Source: an uncultured Eubacteriales bacterium
GTDB taxonomy: Bacteria; Bacillota; Clostridia; Oscillospirales; Ruminococcaceae
Assembly (NCBI GenBank): GCA_900319075.1
Contig: ONMZ01000003.1
Location: 19,475-83,474, forward strand
Length of the DNA stretch: 64,000 bases
Direction of reading: 5' to 3'
Shown: piece after piece, positions 25,773-34,579 of the stretch
How positions within the stretch are numbered: position 1 is the stretch's first letter
How the letters are laid out: every line of letters begins with the position of its first letter
Made by a program: the position numbers and the translations under genes
The notes under the pieces: model-generated
The model's input: only the letters and a program-made list of their open reading frames with translations
What the model was told of the DNA's origin: nothing
Databases searched by the model: none

Positions 25773-26714
25773 ATGAAGGTAATCCATGTAAATGCACTTA
25801 ACCACCGCATTTTGCAGGACGAAAAAAGGTTTATCGAACAAAGCGATAATAACTACGAACAAAGGCTTATTGCCATAGCGGACAATATAGAAAACTCAAA
25901 GGATTCCAAACCTATTCTCCTGCTTGCAGGTCCCTCCGGCTCCGGAAAGACCACCACAGCTCTGAAAATACGTGAAATACTCCTTGAGCGTGGGATAATA
26001 ACCTATAACATCTCCCTTGACAATTACTTTGTCCCAAAGGAACGTTTCCCCGTGGACGAAAACGGGAAGGTCGACCTTGAATCTCCCGACCATGTGGATA
26101 AAGAGCTTTTTGTCAGCCAGCTCACCGACCTTTTCAACGGCAAGGAGATAACTTTGCCGATATTCAATTTTCCCGACCAGTCAAGACATTGGGGTCCAAA
26201 GCTGAAGCGTGAAAAGGACGAGATATTTATTTTTGAAGGTACCCACGCCCTTAACCCCTCTATTGTAGGCGAGATAGCAGGCTATTCTCACAAAATGTAT
26301 GTAAGCGTGAGAACAAGGCTGCAATATGACGTTAAAGGCGAAGATGACAGATTGCTCGACCCGGCGTATATACGTCTTATGCGCCGCATTATCAGAGATA
26401 TTCTTTTCCGTGGCAGAGAAATAACCGCCACCCTTGATATGTTTGACAGCGTTGAAGCGGGGGAGGTAAAGTATATCATGCCATTCAAAAGGCTTGCGGA
26501 ATACTCTGTGGATTCATTTATCCCATATGAGGTGCCGGCATACAAAAGCTTTATTCTGGGAAAACTGAAAGATGCCATTGCTCAAAACAGCAAGTACGAG
26601 CGCTTCAGCCCGATCACCCAGGCACTTTCGCAGATAGGGGCAATAACCCTTGACAATATCCCTCCCCAGTCTCTTACCCGTGAGTTTATCGGAAACAGTG
26701 CATATAAATACTGA
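25773..26714 (+). CDS. Nucleoside (uridine-type) kinase
   Basis: 313 aa P-loop kinase. Walker A is AGPSGSGKTTTALKI near residue 51; NISLDNYFV supplies the catalytic Asp and FEGTHALNP the lid region, as in uridine kinases. Many clostridial relatives carry an N-terminal TGS-like domain; this one has only about 40 residues there. ATG 25773 follows AAAGGAGC. Probably pyrimidine nucleoside salvage. Last gene before a strong terminator. Confidence 0.85.
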   Translation: MKVIHVNALNHRILQDEKRFIEQSDNNYEQRLIAIADNIENSKDSKPILLLAGPSGSGKTTTALKIREILLERGIITYNISLDNYFVPKERFPVDENGKVDLESPDHVDKELFVSQLTDLFNGKEITLPIFNFPDQSRHWGPKLKREKDEIFIFEGTHALNPSIVGEIAGYSHKMYVSVRTRLQYDVKGEDDRLLDPAYIRLMRRIIRDILFRGREITATLDMFDSVEAGEVKYIMPFKRLAEYSVDSFIPYEVPAYKSFILGKLKDAIAQNSKYERFSPITQALSQIGAITLDNIPPQSLTREFIGNSAYKY

Positions 26715-26720
26715 ATATGT

Positions 26721-26757
26721 AAAGGCTTTCCCCGAAAATGCGGAAAGCCTTTGTTTT
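26721..26757 (+). terminator. Terminator after the nucleoside kinase
   Basis: Eleven-base stem AAAGGCTTTCC/GGAAAGCCTTT with a 10-base loop and TTTGTTTTT; it separates the convergent rubrerythrin gene. Confidence 0.9.
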
Positions 26758-26783
26758 TGCCCTCTTTGGGAGAGCATAAACAT

Positions 26784-27383
26784 TTATTTATACAAGCCCC
26801 AGTCCGCCATGTCAAGGCGGATATAATAGCCCTGCTCGCCATGGCACACAGGGCAATTCTGAGGAACTTGTGTGCCTTCAAGGATATACCCGCAGTTGGT
26901 GCATACCCAAATCACAGACTCATCGGAGGAATAAAGCCTGTCCTCGCTCTGGAGCTGTGCAAAACGCCTGAAGCGTTCACCGTGGCTTTTCTCGATAGAG
27001 GCAATGTTTTCAAAGTCCTGTGCTATCTGTGAAAAGCCTTCCTCACGGGCAATTCTTGCAAACTCCGGGTATATCTGCTCATTTTCCTTGAACTCGTGCT
27101 CTGCTGCGCTCTGAAACAGACATACCATGTCACAGCTGTCCTTGTCAACAGGGAAAGCCGCCTGTATCTCCGTCTCCTCAACGCCGCCCTTTTGCAGGTG
27201 CTCATAGAAGATACGTGCATGCTCTTTTTCCTGATCCGCTGTCCACCTGAACAGGTCTGCCGCAACAAACTGCTTTTGTTCGATCAGTTTTTTCTGTGCA
27301 AAGGAATATCTGTTCCTTGCCTGAGATTCCCCGGCGTAAGCCCTCATAAGGTTTACCCTGGTCTGTGAGTCTTTAAGATCCAT
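26784..27383 (-). CDS. rbr: Rubrerythrin
   Basis: 199 aa. The N-terminal four-helix ferritin-like diiron domain (GESQARNRYSFAQ, ADQEKEHARIFYE, EIEKSH-type motif as SIEKSHGERF) is followed by a C-terminal rubredoxin-like FeS4 domain (CTNCGYILEG, CPVCHGEQ). It reduces hydrogen peroxide in the cytosol of anaerobes. RBS AAAGGAGAGG precedes ATG 27383. It lies 19 bp downstream of ypeB on the same strand, an odd but plausible shared transcript. Confidence 0.93.
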   Translation of the reverse strand: MDLKDSQTRVNLMRAYAGESQARNRYSFAQKKLIEQKQFVAADLFRWTADQEKEHARIFYEHLQKGGVEETEIQAAFPVDKDSCDMVCLFQSAAEHEFKENEQIYPEFARIAREEGFSQIAQDFENIASIEKSHGERFRRFAQLQSEDRLYSSDESVIWVCTNCGYILEGTQVPQNCPVCHGEQGYYIRLDMADWGLYK

Positions 27384-27402
27384 ACTATCCTCTCCTTTTT
27401 TA

Positions 27403-28734
27403 TTAAACCGTCAGTGTTCCCGACGGGCTTTCAACAAGCAAAAGTATCTGCTGTTCTTCTCCGGTCAGAGCGTCAAAATAAACCAGTACGTTCCTGCCGT
27501 TTTTTGCCTTGCATTTAAACTCGTAGCAAAGCTTTTCTTCAAGATTTTCCGTTGGTATAACTGCCAGACGGCTGCTTTGTACAGTCAGCTTAGGCGATAC
27601 CCTTTCCTGTGCACGGAGCTTTGAAAACAGCTTCTTTGGATGCTCTCTCTTTGTGTGGTTCACCAAAAATCCCCTTGCGTCAAAACCCAGTATCTCACCG
27701 TTGTCAAGGGCGATAGATAGTTTTATAAGGTCGGTGTAAACACAGGTTCCCAGGTCGTCATATGCGTAATTTACAGTCATTATGCCGTTGTGGATATCAT
27801 AGTAGGTGGTCTTCATCGACAAAATGCCAAGATAATCAAGGTACTTTTCTCCTGTTTTCAAAGCCTGCTGCCGGGACATCTTTTCCTCTTCCACAGGTCT
27901 GCTTTTGAGAAAATAAGAGATATATCCCCCGTTTTTAGTCACCTCACAGCAAACGGTGTTGTCTTTATTTGAAAACCTTACGGCAGGCATATTTCCCCCT
28001 ACCTCGCTTGTGTCTTCAAGGTCGTTGGCGGAAATGTTCATTGCCATGCAGCACTTTTCCAGCGCCTTTTTCCGTGACACCTGCTGTGCGTTCTGTGTCA
28101 TTTTCGGCTTTTTCTCCATGATATTGTCCGAAAACGGTCCGTCGTAAATAAGGCTGGGATAGTCTTTGAAATCCTGTTCAAAATCGGAAAATCCATCCGT
28201 CACCTCAGGGACACCCTGTGTGTCTATCTGTGCATCGCTAAAGTCTATCTCCCCTGCGTTCAGAGCGCTTTCCATCTCGGATATGTTCTGCGCCAGCTTT
28301 TTGGAAAAATCGTATAGCTTTGAAATGTTTTCGTAATCCTTTGTGGATATCCCTTTGTCTTTGTCCAGCTTTTTGCCAACTGCAAGCGAGTAGTTTCCCA
28401 CCTGGGAAAGAAATTTATATGTGTTATTTGTCTGAGCCCTTCCCATAGGCAGCTGAGAAAGTGCTGTTTTTGCCGCACTTGCCTGCTGATAAAGCTTAAC
28501 GGAAAGATCTTTATGAGTCTTTTCGGAGCCTGCGTAAAGCTCTTTTTCCAGAGTCTCACTTATATTTTTGCAGGCATCTGCAAGCTGTTCAAGTGCGCTT
28601 GCATAAGAAGCATTGAGCACCAAGGTATTCCTGCGTGCCTCATCCATAAGCATAAAATTTCGTGCTATGAGAACCGTAAGTGCAAAGATCCCAAAGGTGA
28701 ATACTCTGATCAGACATCTGCGTTTGCATTTCAT
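27403..28734 (-). CDS. ypeB: Germination protein YpeB (PepSY-domain)
   Basis: 443 aa. N-terminal basic segment and one TM helix, then a long helical region (about 35-180) and tandem PepSY-type domains (SRKKALEKCCMAMN, SRQQALKTGEKYLDYLG, a C-terminal YFDALTGEEQQI). YpeB stabilises the cortex-lytic enzyme SleB in spores, so this implies spore formation or its remnant. ATG 28734 was chosen because GGAGG lies about 7 bases upstream; other ATGs at 28740 and 28761 are badly spaced. sleB is not adjacent; a SleB-domain protein lies at 33.5 kb. Confidence 0.88.
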   Translation of the reverse strand: MKCKRRCLIRVFTFGIFALTVLIARNFMLMDEARRNTLVLNASYASALEQLADACKNISETLEKELYAGSEKTHKDLSVKLYQQASAAKTALSQLPMGRAQTNNTYKFLSQVGNYSLAVGKKLDKDKGISTKDYENISKLYDFSKKLAQNISEMESALNAGEIDFSDAQIDTQGVPEVTDGFSDFEQDFKDYPSLIYDGPFSDNIMEKKPKMTQNAQQVSRKKALEKCCMAMNISANDLEDTSEVGGNMPAVRFSNKDNTVCCEVTKNGGYISYFLKSRPVEEEKMSRQQALKTGEKYLDYLGILSMKTTYYDIHNGIMTVNYAYDDLGTCVYTDLIKLSIALDNGEILGFDARGFLVNHTKREHPKKLFSKLRAQERVSPKLTVQSSRLAVIPTENLEEKLCYEFKCKAKNGRNVLVYFDALTGEEQQILLLVESPSGTLTV

Positions 28735-28855
28735 TTTCATTCCTCCGTTCATCTTAATCATGTGCAGTTTTGTCGTTTTTATCCCACCGTTTTTGAAAAA
28801 AAGACACAGGTTGTATAAATAAAATGTAAAAAAACCGAGGGCGGCTGTGTCAAGG

Positions 28856-28884
28856 TTGAAAAAAAGGTGCGATTGTGGTATAAT
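28856..28884 (+). promoter_or_regulatory. Promoter of the cysteine desulfurase-thiI operon
   Basis: TTGAAA (28856-28861), 17-base spacer, TATAAT (28879-28884). It excludes start codons before about 28890. Confidence 0.75.
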
Positions 28885-28920
28885 ATTGCGAGTATGTACA
28901 ATATGAAAGGAATGACCTTA

Positions 28921-30051
28921 GTGATATACCTTGATAACGCAGCCACCACAAAGCCTTGTAAAGAGGCTGTGGATGCGGTGATAAACGGACTTGAACACTA
29001 CGGAAATCCCTCAAGCCTGCATAGCCTGGGGCTTGAAGCGGAAAATCTGGTCAATAAACAGCGTGAGATAATTGCCGCAGCCATAGGAGCAAAGGAAAAG
29101 GAGATCTTTTTCACCTCCTGTGCCACAGAAAGCAGCAATACCGCTATTTTCGGGGCATATGCATATCAGGGCAAACGCAAGCACCGTGTGGTCACCACTG
29201 CTGTGGAGCATCCAAGCGTTGCAAACCCCATCGGAAAGCTTGAACAGCTGGGCTGCGAAGTCATAAGGCTCTCCCCGGACGAAAACGGACAGATCAGCCC
29301 AAAGGCTGTGCTTGAAGCTGTAAACGATGACACGTTCCTTGTGAGCATGATGCTGGTGAACAATGAAACAGGTGCGGTTTTTGACGTTGGTTCAGCTTTT
29401 TCCATGATAAAGAAAAAGTATCCCCGGGTGCTTACCCACTGCGACTGCGTTCAGGGCTTCATGAAGCTGCCTTTTACAGTTAAAAAGCTGAATGCAGATA
29501 TGATCTCCCTGAGCGGTCATAAGATCTATGCACCAAAAGGCATAGGCGCTTTATATGTGAAAAGCGGTGTACACATTCCGCCGCTGCTGCTTGGGGGTGG
29601 ACAGGAAAGCAGCTTCCGCTCGGGAACAGAATGTGTACCATTGATCCTCGGCTTTGGTGCAGCGGTAGAGGCTCTTTGCGGCAAGGTCGAAGAAAACTAC
29701 GCAAAAGCAAAGGCTGTGCAGGATCATTTAGTTGAAAAATGTGCCCGCAGCGGCGGCATAACAGTAATATTTTCAGGCGGCTCCCCATATATCACAAGCA
29801 TTGCCGTGCAGGGATTGAAATCCGAGGTGCTTTTGCATTTCCTTGAGGAAAAGGGGATATATGTATCCAGCGGTTCTGCCTGCTCAAAGGGTAAAAAAAG
29901 CCCTGTGATAAAGGAGTTCCATGTGCCCGAAGATCTGTCTGACAGTGTGCTTCGCATAAGCATATCCGCCGAAACGACCGCACAGGACATTGACACTCTG
30001 CTTGAAGCCGTAACCGAGGCACAGGGCAGACTTGCGAGGATAAAGAAATGA
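28921..30051 (+). CDS. Cysteine desulfurase (IscS/NifS family)
   Basis: 376 aa class V PLP enzyme that mobilises sulfur from cysteine. YLDNAATT opens the protein; the PLP lysine is in LSGHKIYAPKG, and the catalytic Cys is in SSGSACSKG. The GTG at 28921 is favoured: AAAGGA is 9 bases upstream, and longer in-frame starts lie too near the ribosome site or over the promoter. Its stop overlaps the next start (ATGA), and thiI follows in the same operon, so the sulfur most likely goes to 4-thiouridine in tRNA. Confidence 0.92.
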   Translation: MIYLDNAATTKPCKEAVDAVINGLEHYGNPSSLHSLGLEAENLVNKQREIIAAAIGAKEKEIFFTSCATESSNTAIFGAYAYQGKRKHRVVTTAVEHPSVANPIGKLEQLGCEVIRLSPDENGQISPKAVLEAVNDDTFLVSMMLVNNETGAVFDVGSAFSMIKKKYPRVLTHCDCVQGFMKLPFTVKKLNADMISLSGHKIYAPKGIGALYVKSGVHIPPLLLGGGQESSFRSGTECVPLILGFGAAVEALCGKVEENYAKAKAVQDHLVEKCARSGGITVIFSGGSPYITSIAVQGLKSEVLLHFLEEKGIYVSSGSACSKGKKSPVIKEFHVPEDLSDSVLRISISAETTAQDIDTLLEAVTEAQGRLARIKK

Positions 30052-30392
30052 CGGAAAAATATGCTTTGAAAATAGTCCGGGACAATTATCATCTCACAAA
30101 TGACAGTTTTTTATTCTATCTGCACGAACGGGACAGGTTCCGTGCGGACAGGTTCAATACCCTGTGTACGGCAGTGGAAACGCTTGCAGGAAGCCGATGC
30201 GAGATACTTACAGAGAAGATCACACACTGCTATCAGAACATTCTTAAAGAGTTCATATACCATTTCAACCCCAACGACAGCTCACAGATAAAGGATTTTC
30301 CCAAAAAATACACACACTATCTGGAAAAGTTCGACTGTGCGCTGGCAAGGTACTATACCTGCGGTAACAAACATAACGAAAAGGAAAGATGA
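30048..30392 (+). CDS. Hypothetical protein between cysteine desulfurase and thiI
   Basis: 114 aa, mostly helical, soluble, rich in Tyr, His and Cys (four Cys, not in CxxC pairs). No family recognised. It starts inside the desulfurase stop (ATGA) and ends against thiI, so it is translationally coupled in a tRNA thiolation operon. That position suggests an accessory role in sulfur transfer or tRNA binding, but this is inference from context only. Confidence 0.75.
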   Translation: MTEKYALKIVRDNYHLTNDSFLFYLHERDRFRADRFNTLCTAVETLAGSRCEILTEKITHCYQNILKEFIYHFNPNDSSQIKDFPKKYTHYLEKFDCALARYYTCGNKHNEKER

Positions 30393-30394
30393 AA

Positions 30395-31570
30395 ATGAAA
30401 GAGATAATTCTTTGCAAATACGGCGAGATCGCCCTCAAAGGTCTGAACAAGAGCACTTTTGAGTCAATGATGATGAAAAGCATAAGGCGCAGGCTCAAAA
30501 AGTTCGGGGAGATAAATATTACAAAGGCACAGTCTACGGTTTATGTTGAACCTGTGGACGATAATATTGACGTTGACGAGGTAGTGGACAGGCTTTCAAA
30601 GATCTTTGGCATAATCAAGCTGTGCCGCTGCTGCGTGGTGGAGAAAACTATGGATGCCATACTAAACGACTCCATAGAATACATACGTGAGGATATGGAG
30701 GCAGCAAGGACTTTTAAAGTCGATGCAAAGCGCAGCGACAAGAAATTTCCGTACAAAAGCCCCGATATATGCAACGAACTGGGGGGAAAGCTTTTGGAAA
30801 CCTTCCCTCACCTGAGCGTTGACGTTCACAAGCCCGATGTTACAGTCACTGTGGAGGTGCGTGAAAAGTATGCGTTTATCCACGCAGGAAAGCTTGAGGG
30901 CGCAGGGGGTATACCTGTGGGTTCAAGCGGAAAGGCAATGCTGCTTCTTTCGGGAGGCATTGATTCACCTGTGGCAGGATATATGATGTCAAAGCGGGGT
31001 GCGGTCATAGATGCGATCCATTTTGAGGCACCTCCTTACACCTCGGAAAGAGCTAAGCAAAAGGTGGAAAAGCTTGCAAAGAAAATGACGGAATACTGCG
31101 GCGACATCGCCTTTTACTGTGTGCCCTTCACTCAGATACAGGAAACGCTGCGGGACAAATGCCCCGAAGAACTTTTTACTATCCTTATGCGCCGCCTGAT
31201 GATGGAGATAGCCCAGCGCATAGCCGTAAGAGAAGGCTGCCAGGCGCTGGTCACGGGAGAAAGCCTGGGACAGGTGGCAAGCCAGACCATGTACGCTATG
31301 GTCTGTACCGATGCTGTTTGCAGGATCCCTGTGTTCAGACCCTGTGTGGGACTTGATAAAACCGAGATCATAGATATTTCACGCAAAATAGATACTTTTG
31401 AAACTTCGATACTCCCCTATGAGGATTGCTGTACGGTATTTACCCCAAAGCACCCTAAAACACGTCCCGAACTCGGAGCAGTTGAGGCTGCCCAGGCTCG
31501 GGTGGACTGGGAAGAGCTTATACAAAAGGCTGTCAGTCAAACGACTTGCAGTATGATAAAGCTTGAGTGA
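30395..31570 (+). CDS. thiI: tRNA uracil 4-sulfurtransferase ThiI
   Basis: 391 aa. N-terminal ferredoxin-like and THUMP domains (about 1-170) bind tRNA; the PP-loop AANH domain has SGGIDSPVAGYMM and adenylates U8 before sulfur transfer. No C-terminal rhodanese domain is present, the short form common in Firmicutes, which takes sulfur directly from an IscS/NifZ partner, here encoded two genes upstream. MKEIILCKYGEIALKG is the canonical start (ATG 30395); ATG 30389 overlaps the previous stop and is possible. Confidence 0.93.
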   Translation: MKEIILCKYGEIALKGLNKSTFESMMMKSIRRRLKKFGEINITKAQSTVYVEPVDDNIDVDEVVDRLSKIFGIIKLCRCCVVEKTMDAILNDSIEYIREDMEAARTFKVDAKRSDKKFPYKSPDICNELGGKLLETFPHLSVDVHKPDVTVTVEVREKYAFIHAGKLEGAGGIPVGSSGKAMLLLSGGIDSPVAGYMMSKRGAVIDAIHFEAPPYTSERAKQKVEKLAKKMTEYCGDIAFYCVPFTQIQETLRDKCPEELFTILMRRLMMEIAQRIAVREGCQALVTGESLGQVASQTMYAMVCTDAVCRIPVFRPCVGLDKTEIIDISRKIDTFETSILPYEDCCTVFTPKHPKTRPELGAVEAAQARVDWEELIQKAVSQTTCSMIKLE

Positions 31571-31580
31571 GGTAAAGCAA

Positions 31581-31615
31581 AACGGTGACAGCAGTTTATG
31601 CTGTAACCGTTTTTT
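31581..31615 (+). terminator. Terminator of the thiI operon
   Basis: Long stem AACGGT-ACAGCA/TGCTGT-ACCGTT with one bulged base per side and a TTTTTT tail. Confidence 0.9.
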
Positions 31616-31886
31616 AATTATTTATACAGTTTTTTGGACAGTTTGTGCAGATCGGGTTTTACCCCACCGTTCAGGTGCAAAGGTAAAATTGCGGATATTC
31701 GACAAATTCCGTCTTTGTGCACAGTTATCATACGGGGATGTGTGCACGGGTTTTTATTACAAATCTGTAACAAAAAGTGGAAAATACAGCCTGTAAATAT
31801 TGTTTTACAAACAAATTATTTAATATTGAGTTTAAATAAACCTTGTTTTTTATGTGCAAAACCTAAGAAATGGAGAGCGATCATCT
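31616..31886. other. Intergenic stretch, no gene seen
   Basis: About 270 AT-rich bases between the thiI terminator and the cinA start. Short overlapping plus-strand frames exist but none has a ribosome site. The promoter of the next operon must lie here, but no clean -35/-10 pair stands out. Confidence 0.5.
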
Positions 31887-32423
31887 GTGGAAATTCGTAA
31901 ATATGACAAATCGGTTACGAAAACTATTGACACCCCTTGGGAGGATGTTGTAAAATATCTTATAGATAAGGGTATAACCATATCTACGGCAGAAAGCTGT
32001 ACCGGCGGGATGATAAGCCAGATGATAACCTCGGTGGCAGGTGCATCGGAAATATTCCCCGGAGGTATATGCACTTACAGCGAACAGGTAAAGCAAGAAA
32101 CTCTGGGCGTGAAAAAACAGACCCTTGAACGGTATACCGTTTATTCCCCCCAGGTGGCAAGTGAAATGAGCCTGGGAGCGCAAAGGCTTTTCAAAACACA
32201 GGCGGCTGTGGGCGTTACCGGTGTTGCAGGCCCCGGCAGTGCAGGAGATAAACCTGCGGGAACGGTATATGTGAGCGTTCGCCTGGCGGATAAGGAAGAA
32301 GTAAGAGATCTTAAAGTGTATGAGCTTGTTAAAGACCCTGACAGAGAAACTGTGAGAAGGATATCCTCACAGCTGGCTCTTAAAATGGTGTTTGAGCTTT
32401 GTATAAATTCAGGATTAGGATAA
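31887..32423 (+). CDS. pncC: CinA C-terminal domain protein (nicotinamide-nucleotide amidohydrolase)
   Basis: 178 aa stand-alone PncC domain, without the N-terminal CinA nucleotide-binding domain. It deamidates NMN to NaMN in pyridine nucleotide recycling. Motifs: TAESCTGGMISQ, the catalytic region FPGGICTYSEQVK, VGVTGVAGPGS and KPAGTVYVSV. The GTG start at 31887 follows GGAGAG by 9 bases. It lies 5 bp before the sortase gene; with nnr elsewhere in the window, two NAD-repair functions are visible. Confidence 0.9.
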   Translation: MEIRKYDKSVTKTIDTPWEDVVKYLIDKGITISTAESCTGGMISQMITSVAGASEIFPGGICTYSEQVKQETLGVKKQTLERYTVYSPQVASEMSLGAQRLFKTQAAVGVTGVAGPGSAGDKPAGTVYVSVRLADKEEVRDLKVYELVKDPDRETVRRISSQLALKMVFELCINSGLG

Positions 32424-32428
32424 AAACG

Positions 32429-33481
32429 ATGACTGAAACAGAAACAAAAAGCATTTTTAAACGTGCAAGGGATTATTTTATCCCCAAAAAAGGCGACAGA
32501 AGAGACGATGTTATCAAAAAGATAGTATTTTTGTTCTCTGTGGCGGTTTTTGTTGTCTCTGTGGTACAGCTGGGGCTTTTTCTCAAAGACAAAGGTAAGG
32601 AAGAAAGCTATCAGCAGGAGATAATGTCCTATGCACCCCAGCTGAGCGATCTGCCGGCTCCGGCAAAGGAGGACAGCTCAAGCCAGTCCCAGTCTCAAAA
32701 GCCTGCTGACCCTCAGAAGCCTGCGGTGAGAGAGCTTCAGGACTGGGGAAAGAAACTTCTTGAAAAAAACAAAGACGTTGTTGGCTGGCTCAGTATCCCC
32801 TCTCACAAGGACAGCAAGGGAAACCTTTACATAAACGCCCCCGTGGTCAAGGGCAAGGATAACAGCGAATATCTTTATATAAATCTTGACAGAAGGTACA
32901 GCATTTCCGGCACACTGTTCGCCGATTACGGCTGCACCATAGAAAAGGACAAACAGTCCGGCAACGTTACCATCTACGGACATCACATGGGTTATATGGG
33001 GACTGCATTCACTCATCTTCACGAGTACAAGCAGGGCGTGGATTTTCTCAAAAAAAATCCTGTGATACAGTTCAACACTATATATGACGGCACAAACCAG
33101 AAATATGCTATTGTGGGCTGTTTTATTTCAAACATTACCCCGGCTTCTGACAACGGTACCATCTTCAACTATTGGACCGTGAGAAACTTTACCGACAAGG
33201 GCAGCGATTTCAAAGACTGGATAGAAAATGTGAAAAAACGTTCGTGGTATTCATCGGATATAAACTGTACAGATAAAGACGAGTATATCACACTTTCCAC
33301 CTGTTCAAACGAATGCTTCGGGGTAAGATGGGTGATCGTCGGCAAAAAACTTACCGAAAAGGACGATCTTAACGCTATCATCTCTTCATACAAGGATAAG
33401 GCTGAAAAAGATATTTATTTCCCTGCCGTATGGACAAACAAATTTGGCAACAAAAAGGTTTATAAGGGCTGGGATTTCTAA
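32429..33481 (+). CDS. srtB: Class B sortase
   Basis: 350 aa membrane-anchored cysteine transpeptidase. One TM helix is about residues 35-57, then a Ser/Gln/Pro-rich linker and the sortase barrel (about 100-350). The catalytic His is in TIYGHHMGYMGTAF; the Cys and Arg are in TLSTCSNECFGVRWV. The class B helix insert is present. It attaches surface proteins to cell wall or assembles pili. No LPxTG/NPxTN substrate is in the window. ATG 32429 has AGGA 8 bases upstream. Confidence 0.92.
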   Translation: MTETETKSIFKRARDYFIPKKGDRRDDVIKKIVFLFSVAVFVVSVVQLGLFLKDKGKEESYQQEIMSYAPQLSDLPAPAKEDSSSQSQSQKPADPQKPAVRELQDWGKKLLEKNKDVVGWLSIPSHKDSKGNLYINAPVVKGKDNSEYLYINLDRRYSISGTLFADYGCTIEKDKQSGNVTIYGHHMGYMGTAFTHLHEYKQGVDFLKKNPVIQFNTIYDGTNQKYAIVGCFISNITPASDNGTIFNYWTVRNFTDKGSDFKDWIENVKKRSWYSSDINCTDKDEYITLSTCSNECFGVRWVIVGKKLTEKDDLNAIISSYKDKAEKDIYFPAVWTNKFGNKKVYKGWDF

Positions 33482-33526
33482 TATAAAAGGCGGTTTTATA
33501 CCGCCGGAAAGGTATTGTGATAAAAA

Positions 33527-34393
33527 ATGAGAACCAACGATAAAAGCAGTGCAAAACCCTCGGTAAAGAAAGGCAAAGTACGTGTTCTTGCAGTAATTGC
33601 AGCGGCGCTTGCACTTACAATAGGAACATCAAGCTATTTTGCATTTTCCGGCAGCGACATCACTACCTCTGACGACCGGGACGTGACACAGCAAAGCTCC
33701 CAGTCACAGACCTCCGCTGAGACCACAGCTGAAAAAGATGATAAGGGTACATATACCGTCAGCACTTTCGTAAGCTGGAGAAAAGCCGGGATCAGTGAGT
33801 ATGAGGTAGCTTCGGCAAAACAGACCACAACTACTACCACCACTACAACTACCACAACTACAACAACCACCACAACCACTACCACCACCGCAAAGCCAAA
33901 GGCTGTGACCACAAAACAGACAACAGCAAAGCCTGTAACTACCACTAAAAAGGCGGTTACAACTACCGCTGCACCTGCTCCAAAGACAGTATATAACTCA
34001 TCTACCATAAAGTATACTCAGGAAGAATTCGACATGATGTGCTATGTGGTACAGGCAGAGGTGGGCAACTGCTCCGAGGCCTATAAGATAGCTGTGGCAA
34101 ACGTTATCATCAACAGAGTCAAGTCTCCTAAGTTCAGCTATGCAAATTCCATAAAGGCGGTGCTTACCGCTTCAAACCAGTTTACTTCGATCAGCAATTA
34201 CTACAACAAGTATAAAGTGCCCAACCAAAGCACTATAAACTGCTGTAAGAGAGCCCTTGCAGGCGAGGATAATACCAACGGTGCAGTATATTTCTATACT
34301 CCCGGATACGTGGGCGCATCGGTCGCAGCTTGGTTTGAATCAATGCAACTTTGCCTTGCATGGCCAAACGCAAGATTCTTTAAGCCGTGGTAA
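33527..34393 (+). CDS. SleB-like cell-wall hydrolase with Thr-rich linker
   Basis: 288 aa. A basic N-terminus and TM/signal segment (about 17-40), a 22-Thr run (100-121) and a further Thr/Lys/Pro-rich linker, then a C-terminal Hydrolase_2 (SleB) domain from about 165: EEFDMMCYVVQAEVGNC with the catalytic Glu, VANVIINRVKSPKF and NGAVYFYTPG. It probably cleaves peptidoglycan outside the membrane. The Thr linker looks like a wall-spanning, possibly glycosylated, spacer. It follows srtB by 46 bp. Confidence 0.88.
   Translation: MRTNDKSSAKPSVKKGKVRVLAVIAAALALTIGTSSYFAFSGSDITTSDDRDVTQQSSQSQTSAETTAEKDDKGTYTVSTFVSWRKAGISEYEVASAKQTTTTTTTTTTTTTTTTTTTTTTAKPKAVTTKQTTAKPVTTTKKAVTTTAAPAPKTVYNSSTIKYTQEEFDMMCYVVQAEVGNCSEAYKIAVANVIINRVKSPKFSYANSIKAVLTASNQFTSISNYYNKYKVPNQSTINCCKRALAGEDNTNGAVYFYTPGYVGASVAAWFESMQLCLAWPNARFFKPW
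33824..33889 (+). repeat. ACN trinucleotide repeat coding 22 threonines
   Basis: Twenty-two consecutive Thr codons mixing ACC, ACA and ACT. The mix shows selection for the peptide rather than a pure microsatellite, though unequal recombination could change its length. Confidence 0.9.
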
Positions 34394-34448
34394 AAGCGTT
34401 ATGTGTAATGTGACTGTATATACGGTTTAAAATTGTTTAAAATGCTGA

Positions 34449-34486
34449 AAAGTCAAGACGCAGGTTTGCTATGTCTTGACTTTTTT
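34449..34486 (+). terminator. Terminator after the SleB-like gene
   Basis: Stem AAAGTCAAGAC/GTCTTGACTTT with a 13-base loop and T6. Confidence 0.9.
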
Positions 34487-34579
34487 ATTTGCTGTGTTTA
34501 CAATAAAATGTGTATATGCAGTTAGCTTGTATACATAATTTTACTGCGTGCTTCAACGCAGGATCATGAGGTGAACCAT

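Noticed and set aside
31563-31900. Two overlapping short plus-strand frames after thiI
   Set aside because: They start inside or near the thiI stop and terminator and have no ribosome site.
33634-34008. 124-codon minus-strand frame rich in Val
   Set aside because: The Val run is just the complement of the Thr repeat on the other strand.
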